Shown here one piece after another: positions 1-9,900 of a stretch of DNA of 21,540 nt. This DNA is from Gemmatimonadota bacterium. GTDB taxonomy: Bacteria > JBHIER01 > G020348925. The notes beneath the pieces were generated by a model. That model was not told where the DNA came from. It was given only the letters and a program-made list of their open reading frames with translations, and made no database searches. Where the stretch lies: NCBI GenBank assembly GCA_020348925.1, contig CP070758.1, forward strand, positions 5,016,378 to 5,037,917, read 5' to 3'. The translations under genes and the position numbers were made by a program. Each line of letters starts with the position of its first letter. Within the stretch, counting starts at the first letter, position 1.

Positions 1-246
1 ATTCCGGATGTCGGATCGCCTGTTCACACTACCCTGACAATTTTCAACATCCTCGGCCAGGAAGTTACGACGCTCGTGGATGATGTTCGGGATGCTGGAT
101 CTTACACAGTGTCGTGGAACGGCCTGAACACCCAGGGGACACGTGTGGCCAGCGGTGTCTATGTGTACCGGATCGTTGCGAAGGGCATGTTCCAGGGGGA
201 TCGGGACGAATTCACGGCGACCAAGCGCATGCTTCTCTTAAAGTAA
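1..246 (+). CDS. C-terminal fragment of a secreted protein with a type A T9SS/Por sorting domain
   Basis: Only the last 81 codons are in the window; the frame is open from base 1 and ends at TAA 244-246. The visible residues read as the end of a Por secretion C-terminal sorting domain: a strand 'LTIFNILGQEVTTLVDD', then 'AGSYTVSWNG', 'SGVYVYRI' and a terminal 'TKRMLLLK'. The same order ends the genes at 3841, 6903 and 10448. In known systems this domain directs passage through the outer membrane by the type IX secretion system, after which it is usually removed. Nothing of the functional part is visible, so its activity is unknown. It lies upstream on the same strand as the dockerin cluster and is probably another member of it. 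Confidence 0.85.
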   Translation: MPDVGSPVHTTLTIFNILGQEVTTLVDDVRDAGSYTVSWNGLNTQGTRVASGVYVYRIVAKGMFQGDRDEFTATKRMLLLK

Positions 247-491
247 AGAGAGAGTTCTCCTCTTATCGATTTCTGTGAAAACAGCCCAGAGATTCTTCTC
301 CGGGAAATGAAAATATATCGTAAATCTCTTATAAAATACTCACACAGCCTGCATAGAATTTCCTCTTCATAAGGCAATTTCTTGCATCCTCCCCAAAATC
401 TCTTTTCATGGTAAATTTTTTATCGCGAAAAGCCAATAGAACGAAAGCATTTACTGGTTTCAATTCTCGGCATCGCTTGAAGAACTTGTCC

Positions 492-507
492 CGGCACGTA
501 TTTTGCA
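492..507 (+). promoter_or_regulatory. Predicted sigma-54 (-24/-12) promoter upstream of the DUF362 gene
   Basis: The bases CGGCACGTATTTTGCA match the RpoN consensus TGGCACG-N4-TTGCA at every specified position except the first T. The GG (493-494) and GC (505-506) are separated by exactly 10 bases, as required. Transcription would begin near base 518. Matches this complete are rare by chance in a window of this size, and this one faces the downstream gene. No activator-binding site was identified, and no rpoN gene is in view. Confidence 0.55.
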
Positions 508-715
508 AAATGTCAAGAGACATAAAAGAGTCTGAAGAAAGGAGCTTGCTCAATCATAACATATTTAAATACAGATATTTTGATAAAGATAAACTTCCGA
601 GGAGTGTGAAACATTGGTGTGGAAACAGGTGTCTTACGATGTGTGCCGGGAACAGCTTGATGGATGACTCCGTGTCGATGTCATGCGCAAAAGAATCATT
701 TCAGAGTATCCCAAA

Positions 716-723
716 AAGGAGGG
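716..723 (+). promoter_or_regulatory. Ribosome binding site fixing the DUF362 start at 728
   Basis: AAGGAGGG lies 4-5 bases before ATG 728. The in-frame ATG at 683 has no comparable site, so 728 is preferred as the start. Confidence 0.7.
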
Positions 724-727
724 CGGT

Positions 728-3700
728 ATGTTCCAGGGCAATCAAAGATTCTGTGCTGGTGTTTCCAAGAGGACGCATGATCAGGGAAGGAACCACGGAG
801 ATGGCGATGGTCTTTCAAAGAAAACCTGCATACGGTACGGGGGCCATATTCTTCTCTCCAGTTTTCTGTGTCTCCTCTGGTTTCTGTTCCGCGTGGGGAC
901 AAAACCCTCCCGCATTACTTATCCTTGTCAAAAGGCCGCCCTGGCACACAGCGGATGGTTTCTGGGATATATCCTGTACTGCGCAGGTATTCTTTTCAAA
1001 AAAATTACACCCAATTCTTTTGAACGGTCGTTCCCAAACAATATCGCTGTCCCGCGAATTGGAGTAGTATCCCTCTGCCTTTTTGTAACTATTCTGGGAA
1101 CGGCCGTTCTCAGCTTTCTGGGGCAATCCAACGTCGATCCGATTCCGAAAGAGTTTTCGTTATCACTCCCTTCCCTGCGGGCCACGGTCCCTTCCGGGGT
1201 ATCGGACATCTTTGCTGCGGCCGAATGCCCGAAACCCAGTATCGATGGCTCCGATCGTTACCACGAAGGCCTTGACGCCCTTCTGAATCTCATGGGCCAA
1301 CACGGTCTCATGTTGTACAACACGTCACAATCGGTGCCGCACGGGGGATCGGATGGTCTTATCAGGGCGGATGATGTTGTCTTGATAAAGATCAATTACC
1401 AGTGGGACGAGCGAGGGGGAACGAACACGGATGTGTTGAAAGGGTTGACGCGCAGAATTTTGGAGCATCCGGACGGGTTTACCGGTGAGGTGGTGGTGGT
1501 GGAGAATATTCAGGTCCAGCCCGAGGGCAAACAGATCACCGATTTCGAGTACCCCCTGGGCAGCAACGCGGAGTTACACAGTCAGTCCCCGAGAGCCGTT
1601 ATAGAGGCTTTGAAGGCGGAGGGATATGAGGGGCATGTTTCAGGAGTTTTCTGGGCAAATTTCAGATATCATTTCATCTCTGAGGACAATCATGTCGAAG
1701 ACGGGTATGTCGTCCTGGATGGTGCCCTCGCGTATCCCAAGTTTACGACGGAAAACGGTCACAGAATCGACCTGAAGCGCGGTCTGTGGAACGGGAGCGG
1801 TTACGAGGACCGGGTGCGGTTCATGAACATGCCGGTCCTGAAGGATCATGGCATCTTCGGTGTCACGGCCTCTTCGAAAAATTATATGGGAGTTCCGACC
1901 GTGGACTACCGCACCATCGATCACTCCATTTTGAATGAATCCGGCTATCTGGGACGGATGATGGTTCATATTCGATATCCTGATCTCAACATCATCGATG
2001 CCATTTACGTGAATGCAGCGAGCGGTGGACCCTACACGTCGTACGACATGGCGACGAATCTCAATATTCTTCTGGCCGGTACGGATCCCGTCGGTCTGGA
2101 TTATTTTGCCGGCAAATACGTTCTGTCTCCTGTCAGCGGTCGTCCGAATCACCATCCCGATGCGGAGGGCATATTCCGCGAGTATCTCCAGTCCACGGCG
2201 GATACCCTGAGGGGTCATGGTTTTCAACCGGTCATGGGCGACAGCGCACTCAACGTCTACGTCGCCAATCTGTCCGAGAGGCCGAATCTCGCCTATCTCG
2301 GTTTTCGCATGGACGATACGGATGGGAACGGCAACGGGGAACTGAATCGGGGCGAAACGGCCGATCTTATCGTCTCTCTGGAAAACGAGTACTTCGGTGC
2401 CGCGGCTTCCGGGATTGTTGCCACCCTCTTTACTGAGGATCAAGAAATAACGGTGGTGGATAATGCCGCAACTTTCGATAATATCTCGGCTAAGGAGGTC
2501 GGTGACAATGCGGCCGATCCCTTCGTGATTCGTGCCAATGATGAATGTTCCCCCCACTGGGCTGAGGTGTCGATGATTGTGGAGACGGACGGAGGATATG
2601 TCGATACCCTCCAATTCTCTATTCCTGCGGGCGATCCGGTCATTTTACTTGTGGATGATGACGGAGGTGAGCAGATCGAAGACTTTTACGAGGATGCTTT
2701 CCGGAGGAGCGGATACATCTACAGTTATCTGAATCGCGGTGCGAAAGCACTGCCCATCTCTTCGGACGACTACCGGACGATCGTATGGTTTACGGGCGCC
2801 TGCAGCGAAAGTACGCTCACAGCGGAAGATCAAGCCTTTTTGGCTTCCACTCTCGACAGCGGCGGCTCTCTCTTTCTCTCAGGGCAGAACATCGGCTATG
2901 ATTTAGTAGAACAGCGGTATGGGCCTGATTTTTATTCAGAGTATCTTCATACCGAATATATCGGCGATGCGGTCGAGGAGTCTTTTCTGTGTGGAGTTCA
3001 AGGGGATCCCATCTCCGGTGCGTTCACATTTTTCTCTATTGACGTGGATCAAACTTCTCCCAGTGTTCTTGCGCCGCGTGACGGTGCCAGTCCAGTATTG
3101 GTCTATCAAATTTCTCGGGACACGGCGGGTATCAAATACGAGGGGGATCACAGGGTCGTCTATTTTGGGCTGGGATTTGAGGGGATGGGGGCGCTGAGTG
3201 GATCTGATGAGGAGATGCGGAAGACATTGCTCCAAAATATTATACGGTGGTTCGACTACGTGCCCACACAAGGGGACGTGACCCAGGACGGTGGTGTTGA
3301 TATCCTGGATGTGCTGGCCACGGTGAACATCATTTTGGGATTGATGCAGCCGACACCCACCCAGAGCTGGGCGGCCGATTGCACTGCTGATGGCCTCGTC
3401 AATATTATCGACGTGGTCGGCATCGTGAACGTGGTCCTCGGCCTCGGAACCTGCCCGCCAACGGGCGCAGTGAGATTGTCCCCGGTCGCCGTTGGGTACT
3501 TACAACGGCTTCAGTCCTACCTGTCGTCGGATGATTTTGCCCTTCTCATGTCGATGGCTGCGGGGTTGAACGGGCCGGCGGACTACCGGCTTTCGCAAAA
3601 CTATCCCAACCCCTTCAATCCCAGAACGTCCATTGCCTTTACCCTTCCCAGCACCGCGGAAGTCCGTTTGACCGTGTACAACATTTTAGGTCAAGAGGTG

Positions 3701-3841
3701 GACGTTTTGGTCGACGGTCGATTGGAATCCGGATCCCACGCGGTTTCGTGGGATGCTCGTGATATGGCCAGTGGGGTGTATTATTACCGGCTCACAGCAA
3801 CCGGCTACACGGAAACCAAATGTATGCTTCTGATGAAGTGA
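728..3841 (+). CDS. Membrane-anchored DUF362 protein with dockerin and T9SS sorting domain
   Basis: The 1037-residue product is modular. Residues about 40-58 are a membrane segment followed by 'KPSRITYPCQ', a motif I associate with this DUF362 subfamily. A short hydrophobic stretch lies at about 76-90 and a stronger one at 112-132. Residues about 210-460 are the DUF362 core ('DDVVLIKINYQWDERGGTN', 'MNMPVLKDHGIFGVTASSKN', 'LLAGTDPVGLDYFA'). Residues 525-635 form an Ig/CARDB-like spacer ('DTDGNGNGELNRGE'). Residues 636-845 begin 'VILLVDDDGG' and resemble the amidotransferase-like fold often found in FCB secreted proteins. Two dockerin repeats ('GDVTQDGGVDILDVL', 'ADCTADGLVNIIDVV') cover about 848-912, and a sorting domain with 'NYPNPFNP' covers 954-1037. 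The biochemical role of DUF362 is unsettled. Uncleaved membrane segments beside a T9SS tail are odd. Confidence 0.85.
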   Translation: MFQGNQRFCAGVSKRTHDQGRNHGDGDGLSKKTCIRYGGHILLSSFLCLLWFLFRVGTKPSRITYPCQKAALAHSGWFLGYILYCAGILFKKITPNSFERSFPNNIAVPRIGVVSLCLFVTILGTAVLSFLGQSNVDPIPKEFSLSLPSLRATVPSGVSDIFAAAECPKPSIDGSDRYHEGLDALLNLMGQHGLMLYNTSQSVPHGGSDGLIRADDVVLIKINYQWDERGGTNTDVLKGLTRRILEHPDGFTGEVVVVENIQVQPEGKQITDFEYPLGSNAELHSQSPRAVIEALKAEGYEGHVSGVFWANFRYHFISEDNHVEDGYVVLDGALAYPKFTTENGHRIDLKRGLWNGSGYEDRVRFMNMPVLKDHGIFGVTASSKNYMGVPTVDYRTIDHSILNESGYLGRMMVHIRYPDLNIIDAIYVNAASGGPYTSYDMATNLNILLAGTDPVGLDYFAGKYVLSPVSGRPNHHPDAEGIFREYLQSTADTLRGHGFQPVMGDSALNVYVANLSERPNLAYLGFRMDDTDGNGNGELNRGETADLIVSLENEYFGAAASGIVATLFTEDQEITVVDNAATFDNISAKEVGDNAADPFVIRANDECSPHWAEVSMIVETDGGYVDTLQFSIPAGDPVILLVDDDGGEQIEDFYEDAFRRSGYIYSYLNRGAKALPISSDDYRTIVWFTGACSESTLTAEDQAFLASTLDSGGSLFLSGQNIGYDLVEQRYGPDFYSEYLHTEYIGDAVEESFLCGVQGDPISGAFTFFSIDVDQTSPSVLAPRDGASPVLVYQISRDTAGIKYEGDHRVVYFGLGFEGMGALSGSDEEMRKTLLQNIIRWFDYVPTQGDVTQDGGVDILDVLATVNIILGLMQPTPTQSWAADCTADGLVNIIDVVGIVNVVLGLGTCPPTGAVRLSPVAVGYLQRLQSYLSSDDFALLMSMAAGLNGPADYRLSQNYPNPFNPRTSIAFTLPSTAEVRLTVYNILGQEVDVLVDGRLESGSHAVSWDARDMASGVYYYRLTATGYTETKCMLLMK

Positions 3842-3902
3842 GTCAGTATATGCACAGGAGTGTGAGGCGCGAGATGTTTACTGGGGGATGTGCGAAGGTT
3901 TC

Positions 3903-3922
3903 GAGGGAACAAGTATTTCCTC
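3903..3922 (+). other. Short inverted repeat between the DUF362 and VCBS genes
   Basis: GAGGGAA (3903-3909) can pair with TTTCCTC (3916-3922), including one G-T pair, around a 6-base loop. No T-run follows, so this is not a standard terminator; it may only weakly separate or stabilise transcripts of the two genes. The 122-base gap holds nothing else recognisable. Confidence 0.25.
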
Positions 3923-3963
3923 AGGCAGAGATATGATTCGATTTTTGAGAGAAAGGAGACCTC

Positions 3964-6903
3964 ATGAGAACGCATTCGATTCTTCTGAGCGTTACTATTG
4001 TATTGGCGATGCTCACAGTGTCCTTCAGCGTGGCCCAAATCGTTTTCACCAAACACACCATTGAACAAGACTTCGATTACGCATTTGGGATCTACGCGTG
4101 TGATGTTGATCGGGACGGCGACATGGATGTTTTGGGGGCAGCCCTGGATGACAGCGAAATATCCTGGTGGCGGAACGACGGAGGTACTCCGATCCTCTGG
4201 ACAAAACAGATTATTGATGGAAATTTCGACGGCGCGACGTCCGCCTTTGCCACGGATGTCGATGGTGATCTTGATGTTGATGTTCTGGGTTCTTCCTGGT
4301 ACGGTCAGGAGATTGCCTGGTGGCGTAACGACGGCGGTGATCCGATAACCTGGTCGAAGACGACAATACGAAGCGGATATGACTTTGCCCATGAGGTCTA
4401 TAGTTATGACCTTGATGAGGACGGCGATGCCGATGTACTGGGTGCTTCCACGAATCTGAGCAGAATATCCTGGTGGCGGAATGATGGCGGTGATCCGATC
4501 ACGTGGGTTGAACAGACGATAGGGGTTGGATTTACCGGCGCGAAGTCGGCTCGTGCTGCGGATATTGATGGTGACGGCGACCTGGATGTGATTGGTGCAG
4601 CTATCCAGGCTGATGAGGTGACCTGGTGGCGGAATGACGGCGGGGATCCGATCCAGTGGACGGAATTTGTTATTGATAATCATTTCGACGGAGCGCACAG
4701 AGTCGAGATATGCGACCTGGATGAGGACGGGGATTGTGATGTCGTGGGTACCGCAATTTTTGGTCATGAAATTGCGTGGTATGAGAACAGTGGTGGCGAT
4801 CCCGTTGTGTGGGCAAAGCAAACGATAACCGAAGGATTTTTAAATGCCTGCATCGGTCTGCCGACCGACGTGGACCTGGATGGGGATGTTGATATTGTGG
4901 GGACAGCCCAGCTTGGTGACGAGGTGGCCTGGTGGCGGAATGACGGCGGCGATCCCATTGTCTGGACGAAGTGTATGATCGACGATGATTTCGACGGGGC
5001 CTGGCCCGGTTATGCGTGCGATCTGGACGGCGACAGTGATATCGATGTCGTGGCTGGGGCCAGCTTCGGCGATGAGGTGGCCTGGTGGGAGAATGGTCTC
5101 TACGGTGCTCTTTTTCAAACTGAGGTTACGTCCGGCCACGCACCACTCACCATCGGCTTCACAAACCTTTCCAATGCCGATCCCCCGCTCACATCCTGGT
5201 TATGGGATTTCAATAGTGATGGTACTGTGAACTCCCAGGAGGAGAATCCGACGTGGACCTACACGGAACCCGGAATCTACTCCGTCTCCCTGGAGGTGTC
5301 CAACGGTTCTGTCACGTACAGGCGATTTCGAGAGAACTATATCCATGTTTTCGACGGCGAAAGCGCCCTTGCCTTTGACGGTCAGGATTCCTACGCCTCG
5401 TGTCCCGCAGTACCGGATCTTAACGTCACCGCAGCGTTTACGATAGAGGCCTGGATTAATCCCGCCGACTGGGGAGAATTTCCCAGTCTCGGGCTGGGCA
5501 GAATCATCGACAAAAGATCCATCTCCTTGTTTCTTGTTGATTCATACTTGTCATTTCACAGGCATAGTCTGCTTTTACAACTTGTGCATGAAAACGGTAG
5601 TGTGAGCTATTCGAACACGCCGGACGAATCGATAGCGCTTGACGCATGGCAGCATATTGCAGTGACATTTAATGGTCAAAGTGTTGTAAAAGCATATATA
5701 AATGGTATTGAACAAACAGTCACTCACGTGCATGAACCTTCGGGCGTCATCGGAGATAACAGGAACGATGATTTGATAATTGGGAACACGCCTGATCTCG
5801 GCTCGGCTTTCCGTGGCATCATCGATGAGATCCGTCTGTGGGATGTCGCCCGATCTCACGAAGATGTACAAACCTGTATGAATACATACCTGGGGGGAGA
5901 CGAATTCGGTTTGATGGGGTACTGGCAGATGAACGAGGGCTGCGGTGAAGCCATTACGGATTTTACTGGTAACGGACATGATGGGATCGTGGTTGACGCT
6001 GCTTGGGTTCAGGGTTTTCATCTGACTCCGGTCTCAATTGACAGGGACGGAGATGGAGTCATAGATGGTGAGGACAACTGTCCGAACGAGTATAATCCTG
6101 GGCAGGAGGACGAAGAGAGTGACGGTGTCGGTGACGAGTGCGATAATTGCCCGGGTGATCCCAATTTTGACCAAGCTGATGGTGATCGTGATGGCACAGG
6201 AGATGTGTGTGATGCCTGCACGGACACTGATGGCGACGGATACGGTGATCCCGGTTATCCAACCAGTTCGTGTGATGAAGACAATTGTCCTGCTGTTTAC
6301 AATCCGGATCAAGCTGATGTCGAAAGAGGCAATATCGATTGCGCAGGCGGTGTTGATGTTCTCGATGTTCTGAGTGTGGTGAATCACATATTGGGAACGC
6401 ATCCTCTGAGTGGAGGACCTCTTGATCGCGCTGACTGCAACGGTGACGGCGGTGTGAATATTCTTGATGCCCTCGGAATCATTAATGTGATTCTTGGTGT
6501 CGGTGAGTGCGCACCAGCCTGGACCGAACTCGTGGTCACTTCTGAGATGATTCAGTTCTGCGAATCTCTGAAGTCCTATCTTGCAACTGAGGATTTTGCG
6601 GAATTCATGACTCTCGTAAAAACCAAGACTCAGATTCCAAAGGAATATAATCTCGCTCAAAACTATCCCAATCCTTTCAATCCTAAGACAGAGATCCAAT
6701 TCGGTCTCCCCGAAGCAGCGCGGGTAAAGCTTACGGTTTACAACATACTGGGCCAAGAAATTGCAGTATTGGTCGATTCGAGGTTTGACGTCGGATACCA
6801 TTTCTTGACATGGGATGCCTCTCATATGACCAGTGGCATATATTTTTACCGCATAGAGGCGGGAACATTTGTAGCGACGAAATGCATGGCACTCATCAAG
6901 TAA
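3964..6903 (+). CDS. Secreted VCBS/FG-GAP propeller protein with PKD, LamG, TSP3, dockerin and sorting domains
   Basis: The start ATG follows AAAGGAG by a few bases, and residues 1-24 form a signal peptide ending near 'FSVAQ'. Residues 37-388 are seven tandem blocks of exactly 51 residues (the last shorter). Each has an 'AxDxDxDGDxDVxG' calcium loop and '[12 protein letters not shown]', typical of FG-GAP/VCBS repeats that form a seven-bladed propeller. Then follow a PKD domain (about 382-462, '[12 protein letters not shown] ... [10 protein letters not shown]') and a LamG/concanavalin-like domain (463-690, 'FTIEAWINP', '[10 protein letters not shown]', '[14 protein letters not shown]'). TSP type 3 repeats span 692-785, a dockerin 786-849 and a sorting domain 885-979. 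The layout suggests a calcium-dependent cell-surface or matrix-binding protein with no catalytic domain. It is followed after 44 bases by the peptidase gene, which shares the PKD-LamG cassette. Confidence 0.88.
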   Translation: MRTHSILLSVTIVLAMLTVSFSVAQIVFTKHTIEQDFDYAFGIYACDVDRDGDMDVLGAALDDSEISWWRNDGGTPILWTKQIIDGNFDGATSAFATDVDGDLDVDVLGSSWYGQEIAWWRNDGGDPITWSKTTIRSGYDFAHEVYSYDLDEDGDADVLGASTNLSRISWWRNDGGDPITWVEQTIGVGFTGAKSARAADIDGDGDLDVIGAAIQADEVTWWRNDGGDPIQWTEFVIDNHFDGAHRVEICDLDEDGDCDVVGTAIFGHEIAWYENSGGDPVVWAKQTITEGFLNACIGLPTDVDLDGDVDIVGTAQLGDEVAWWRNDGGDPIVWTKCMIDDDFDGAWPGYACDLDGDSDIDVVAGASFGDEVAWWENGLYGALFQTEVTSGHAPLTIGFTNLSNADPPLTSWLWDFNSDGTVNSQEENPTWTYTEPGIYSVSLEVSNGSVTYRRFRENYIHVFDGESALAFDGQDSYASCPAVPDLNVTAAFTIEAWINPADWGEFPSLGLGRIIDKRSISLFLVDSYLSFHRHSLLLQLVHENGSVSYSNTPDESIALDAWQHIAVTFNGQSVVKAYINGIEQTVTHVHEPSGVIGDNRNDDLIIGNTPDLGSAFRGIIDEIRLWDVARSHEDVQTCMNTYLGGDEFGLMGYWQMNEGCGEAITDFTGNGHDGIVVDAAWVQGFHLTPVSIDRDGDGVIDGEDNCPNEYNPGQEDEESDGVGDECDNCPGDPNFDQADGDRDGTGDVCDACTDTDGDGYGDPGYPTSSCDEDNCPAVYNPDQADVERGNIDCAGGVDVLDVLSVVNHILGTHPLSGGPLDRADCNGDGGVNILDALGIINVILGVGECAPAWTELVVTSEMIQFCESLKSYLATEDFAEFMTLVKTKTQIPKEYNLAQNYPNPFNPKTEIQFGLPEAARVKLTVYNILGQEIAVLVDSRFDVGYHFLTWDASHMTSGIYFYRIEAGTFVATKCMALIK
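4072..5127 (+). repeat. Seven in-phase 153-base repeats encoding propeller blades
   Basis: Blocks start at 4072, 4225, 4378, 4531, 4684, 4837 and 4990 and encode 51 residues each, with no length variation before the last. The 'tggtggcggaatgacggcgg' type stretch recurs with few changes. Seven copies fit a closed seven-bladed beta-propeller. Confidence 0.8.
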
Positions 6904-6947
6904 AAACTCGACACTAAGATAAGGTCGAAATCGAAAGGAGGGCAGAC

Positions 6948-9900
6948 ATGAAGGGAACCATGTACTGTATCTCTCTTTTTACACTATTTTGTTTTGAAGT
7001 TGTCTCATTTTCGGTGTCTCCTGCATCGAGCGTCGCACATCCCTCCAATTCTGAGAAAAGCAAAATAGAGAGAACGAACAGGTTAACTGATAGGGAACTT
7101 GATAATCTCATTGCCTTTACACGGCTCATGGGCTATGTTCGTTATTTCCACCCCAGTGACGAGGTGGCCTCGACCAATTGGGACCTATTTTGTGTTGAAA
7201 ACATACAGAGGGTGCAAAACGCGGACGATCCTGCAGATTTAGCGCGACGACTTCAGGGTATATTCAAACCCATTGCCCCATCCCTTCGCGTTTATGAGAC
7301 CGGAACCTCTCCTTCAGAAGATCCGAATATGATTCCACTGGAAACAAGTGATTCATTATGGATTACCCAGTGGTATCATTTAGGATTGGAAACCCCTGAA
7401 TGGGCTGATGTTTTCAGCAGCGAACGGATACGTGAAACGGCTCCTCATGCGACCGTACCACAGGATTTTCACGATCCCCTGGAGCCTTTTGTTGCAGATC
7501 TCGAGGGTTCAGTTACCTGCATGATACCGTTGGCACTTTTTGTGACTGAACAGGGCACTTTTCCTCCTTCGGAAGTAACAAATCCATGGACTGTAGTTAC
7601 CGATCCTTCAGACTATTCGGGAAATGATCTGGCCACGCGATTTACTGGTGTGGCGACTGTCTGGACTATTTGTCAACATTTCTATCCCTACTTTGATGTT
7701 GTCGATACAGATTGGCCAGGGGCGCTCCGTGAAGCACTATCCTCTGCTGCCACTGATCAAGATCAAGAGGATTTTCTGTATACGCTTCGATGGCTTGTGG
7801 CAATGCTCCATGATGGCCATGGATTCCTCGACCGTTTTCCACCGACTACGACTGAATACTATTGTCCTGCTTTCGCCACGGATTGGGTTGGCAATGACCT
7901 CATCGTCACCTATGTCGATTCGTTGAGCGTTCCTGAGATTCACCCAGGAGATCGAATTGATGCCGTGGACGGCGTACCTATCGAGGAAGCCTATGCCGAA
8001 GAGGCTCAGTATATTTCCGGGGCAACCCTCCAATATATTCGTCCCCGGGCAACTCCGCTCATTTTCATGGGCCAGAGAAATACCCCTATCACCCTTGACA
8101 TTCAACCATACATTGGGGAATCGTTCTCCATTACCCTACTCCGCGATACACACTATTATTACGAGGGTCTATTAGATGCCGAGCGGCGCACCGAAAAAAT
8201 CACCTTATTTGGGGCAGATGTATATTACATCGATCTCACCGCAATTCATTTCAGTGAATTTGAAGCGATTCTTCCAGAACTCCAGAAGGCCCGGGGGATT
8301 ATTTTTGACCTGCGCGGAGGAGGTATAGGGGTGGGTAGTGAAAGTACACTTGAATACCTCATAGGCGAACCCGCGCAATCCCCCCAATTGTACATACCTA
8401 TTGTAACGTATCCAGACAGGGAGCATCTTTCCTTCCTAAACGTCAGTTGGACTTTGGATCCTGTAGATCCCGAACACTCTCTGAGCAACGTAAAGAAGGT
8501 TTTTCTATCGGATGGTCCCATCGTAAGTGTTGGTGAAACGTATTTGAGCATCATTAAATACCACAACGTTGCTGATATTGTGGGAGGCCCTACAGGCGGT
8601 ACAAACGGGCGCTTGAACACGCTTTATCTTCCAGGATTGTATTACTTCCAGTGGACTGGTTGGAAAGTGCTCAAACATGACGGATCTCAACATCACGGGG
8701 TAGGCATCCTGCCGACCCATCCTGTCTCTCGAACGATTGAGGGTATCGTAGAGGAAAAAGAAGAGGTCCTTGAATACGCCATGGGCTTAATCGGTATTAT
8801 CAACGGCCAGGCCGAACCGTATACCGGCCACGCTCCCCTGACGGTTCAATTCGATGTCGAGTTTACGCATTTCCACTCACCAATTCATGAGATAGGGTGG
8901 GATGTGAATGACGACGGTCTCATCGATGCACAGGAATGCAGTCCACAATGGACGTACGAAGACCCTGGAACGTATACGGTCCGGTTGGAGGTATACACCG
9001 ATTCCTCAAAGGCAGAGATCACGTACGAGGATTTCATTCATGTCTTCGACGGCGAGAGCGCCCTGCAGTTCGATGGGGGGGAGAGTTCTGTTGAATATCC
9101 ATCCAGTCCGTCTCTCAATCTCACGGATGCAGTGACCATCGAAGCATGGATTTATCCAATAAGCTGGGGATCATTTCCCTATCTCGGACTGGGCAGGGTG
9201 GTGGACAAAGATGCCATTTCCCTCTACCTCGTCGAATCGTATTATCCCTTTCACGATCACAGTCTTGTCTTCGAACTTCGACACCAGGACGGCACGACAA
9301 GCTCCACCTATACCCCGGAGCATTCCATCCTTCAAAATGAATGGCAGCACATAGCGGTGACCTATGACGGTGAAGAAACCGTCAACATATATATCAACGG
9401 TATCGAACAGGCCGTTACCCATACAATGCCCCCTTCAGGATCTGTTGAGGACAATATCGAAGAACCGTTACTTTTAGGAAATCTCCCCGATCTGACCAGA
9501 GGCTTCGTAGGTTTGATCGATGAAGTTCGCATTTGGAATAGGGTCCGAAACACCGAAGAGATTCGGGATCAGATGGGTGAATATCTTGAGGGGATCGAAG
9601 CGGGTCTGGTGGGATACTGGCGGATGAACGAGGGCAGCGGTCCCATGGTCTTCGACAGGACCGGCAATAGGAATGACGGTCAGGTGAAAGGTGCGTTGTG
9701 GCGGTCGGGCATAAACTTTCATGCCGAGCCATTTGACACTGACCAGGACGGCACCGTCAACTGGAAGGACAATTGTCCCTGTATTTCGAACGCAGACCAG
9801 AAGGACTCGGACGGCGACGGTCTTGGAGATCAATGTGAATCGCTGCGCGGCGATGTGGATGGCAATTGCACCTACGATATTTTGGATGTTCTCAGAATAG

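Larger units (their letters stand above)
247..727. other. 481-base gap holding a promoter-like element and no recognisable gene
   Basis: The gap separates the partial sorting-domain gene from the DUF362 gene. The first part is fairly AT-rich and shows only a weak imperfect dyad at 246-264 without a T-run. The clearest signal is the -24/-12 promoter match at 492-507, which would leave an untranslated leader of about 210 bases. A reading frame opening at 408 overlaps the DUF362 gene in another frame; it has no recognisable domain or good ribosome binding site and is not called. Confidence 0.6.

Noticed and set aside
408-1067. A 219-codon open frame overlapping the DUF362 gene
   Set aside because: It is in another frame from a well-supported gene, has no recognisable domain or good ribosome binding site, and its start lies upstream of the promoter match.
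4072-5127. CRISPR-like regular array
   Set aside because: The 153-base periodicity is protein-coding, in phase and divergent at the third codon positions; it encodes propeller blades.
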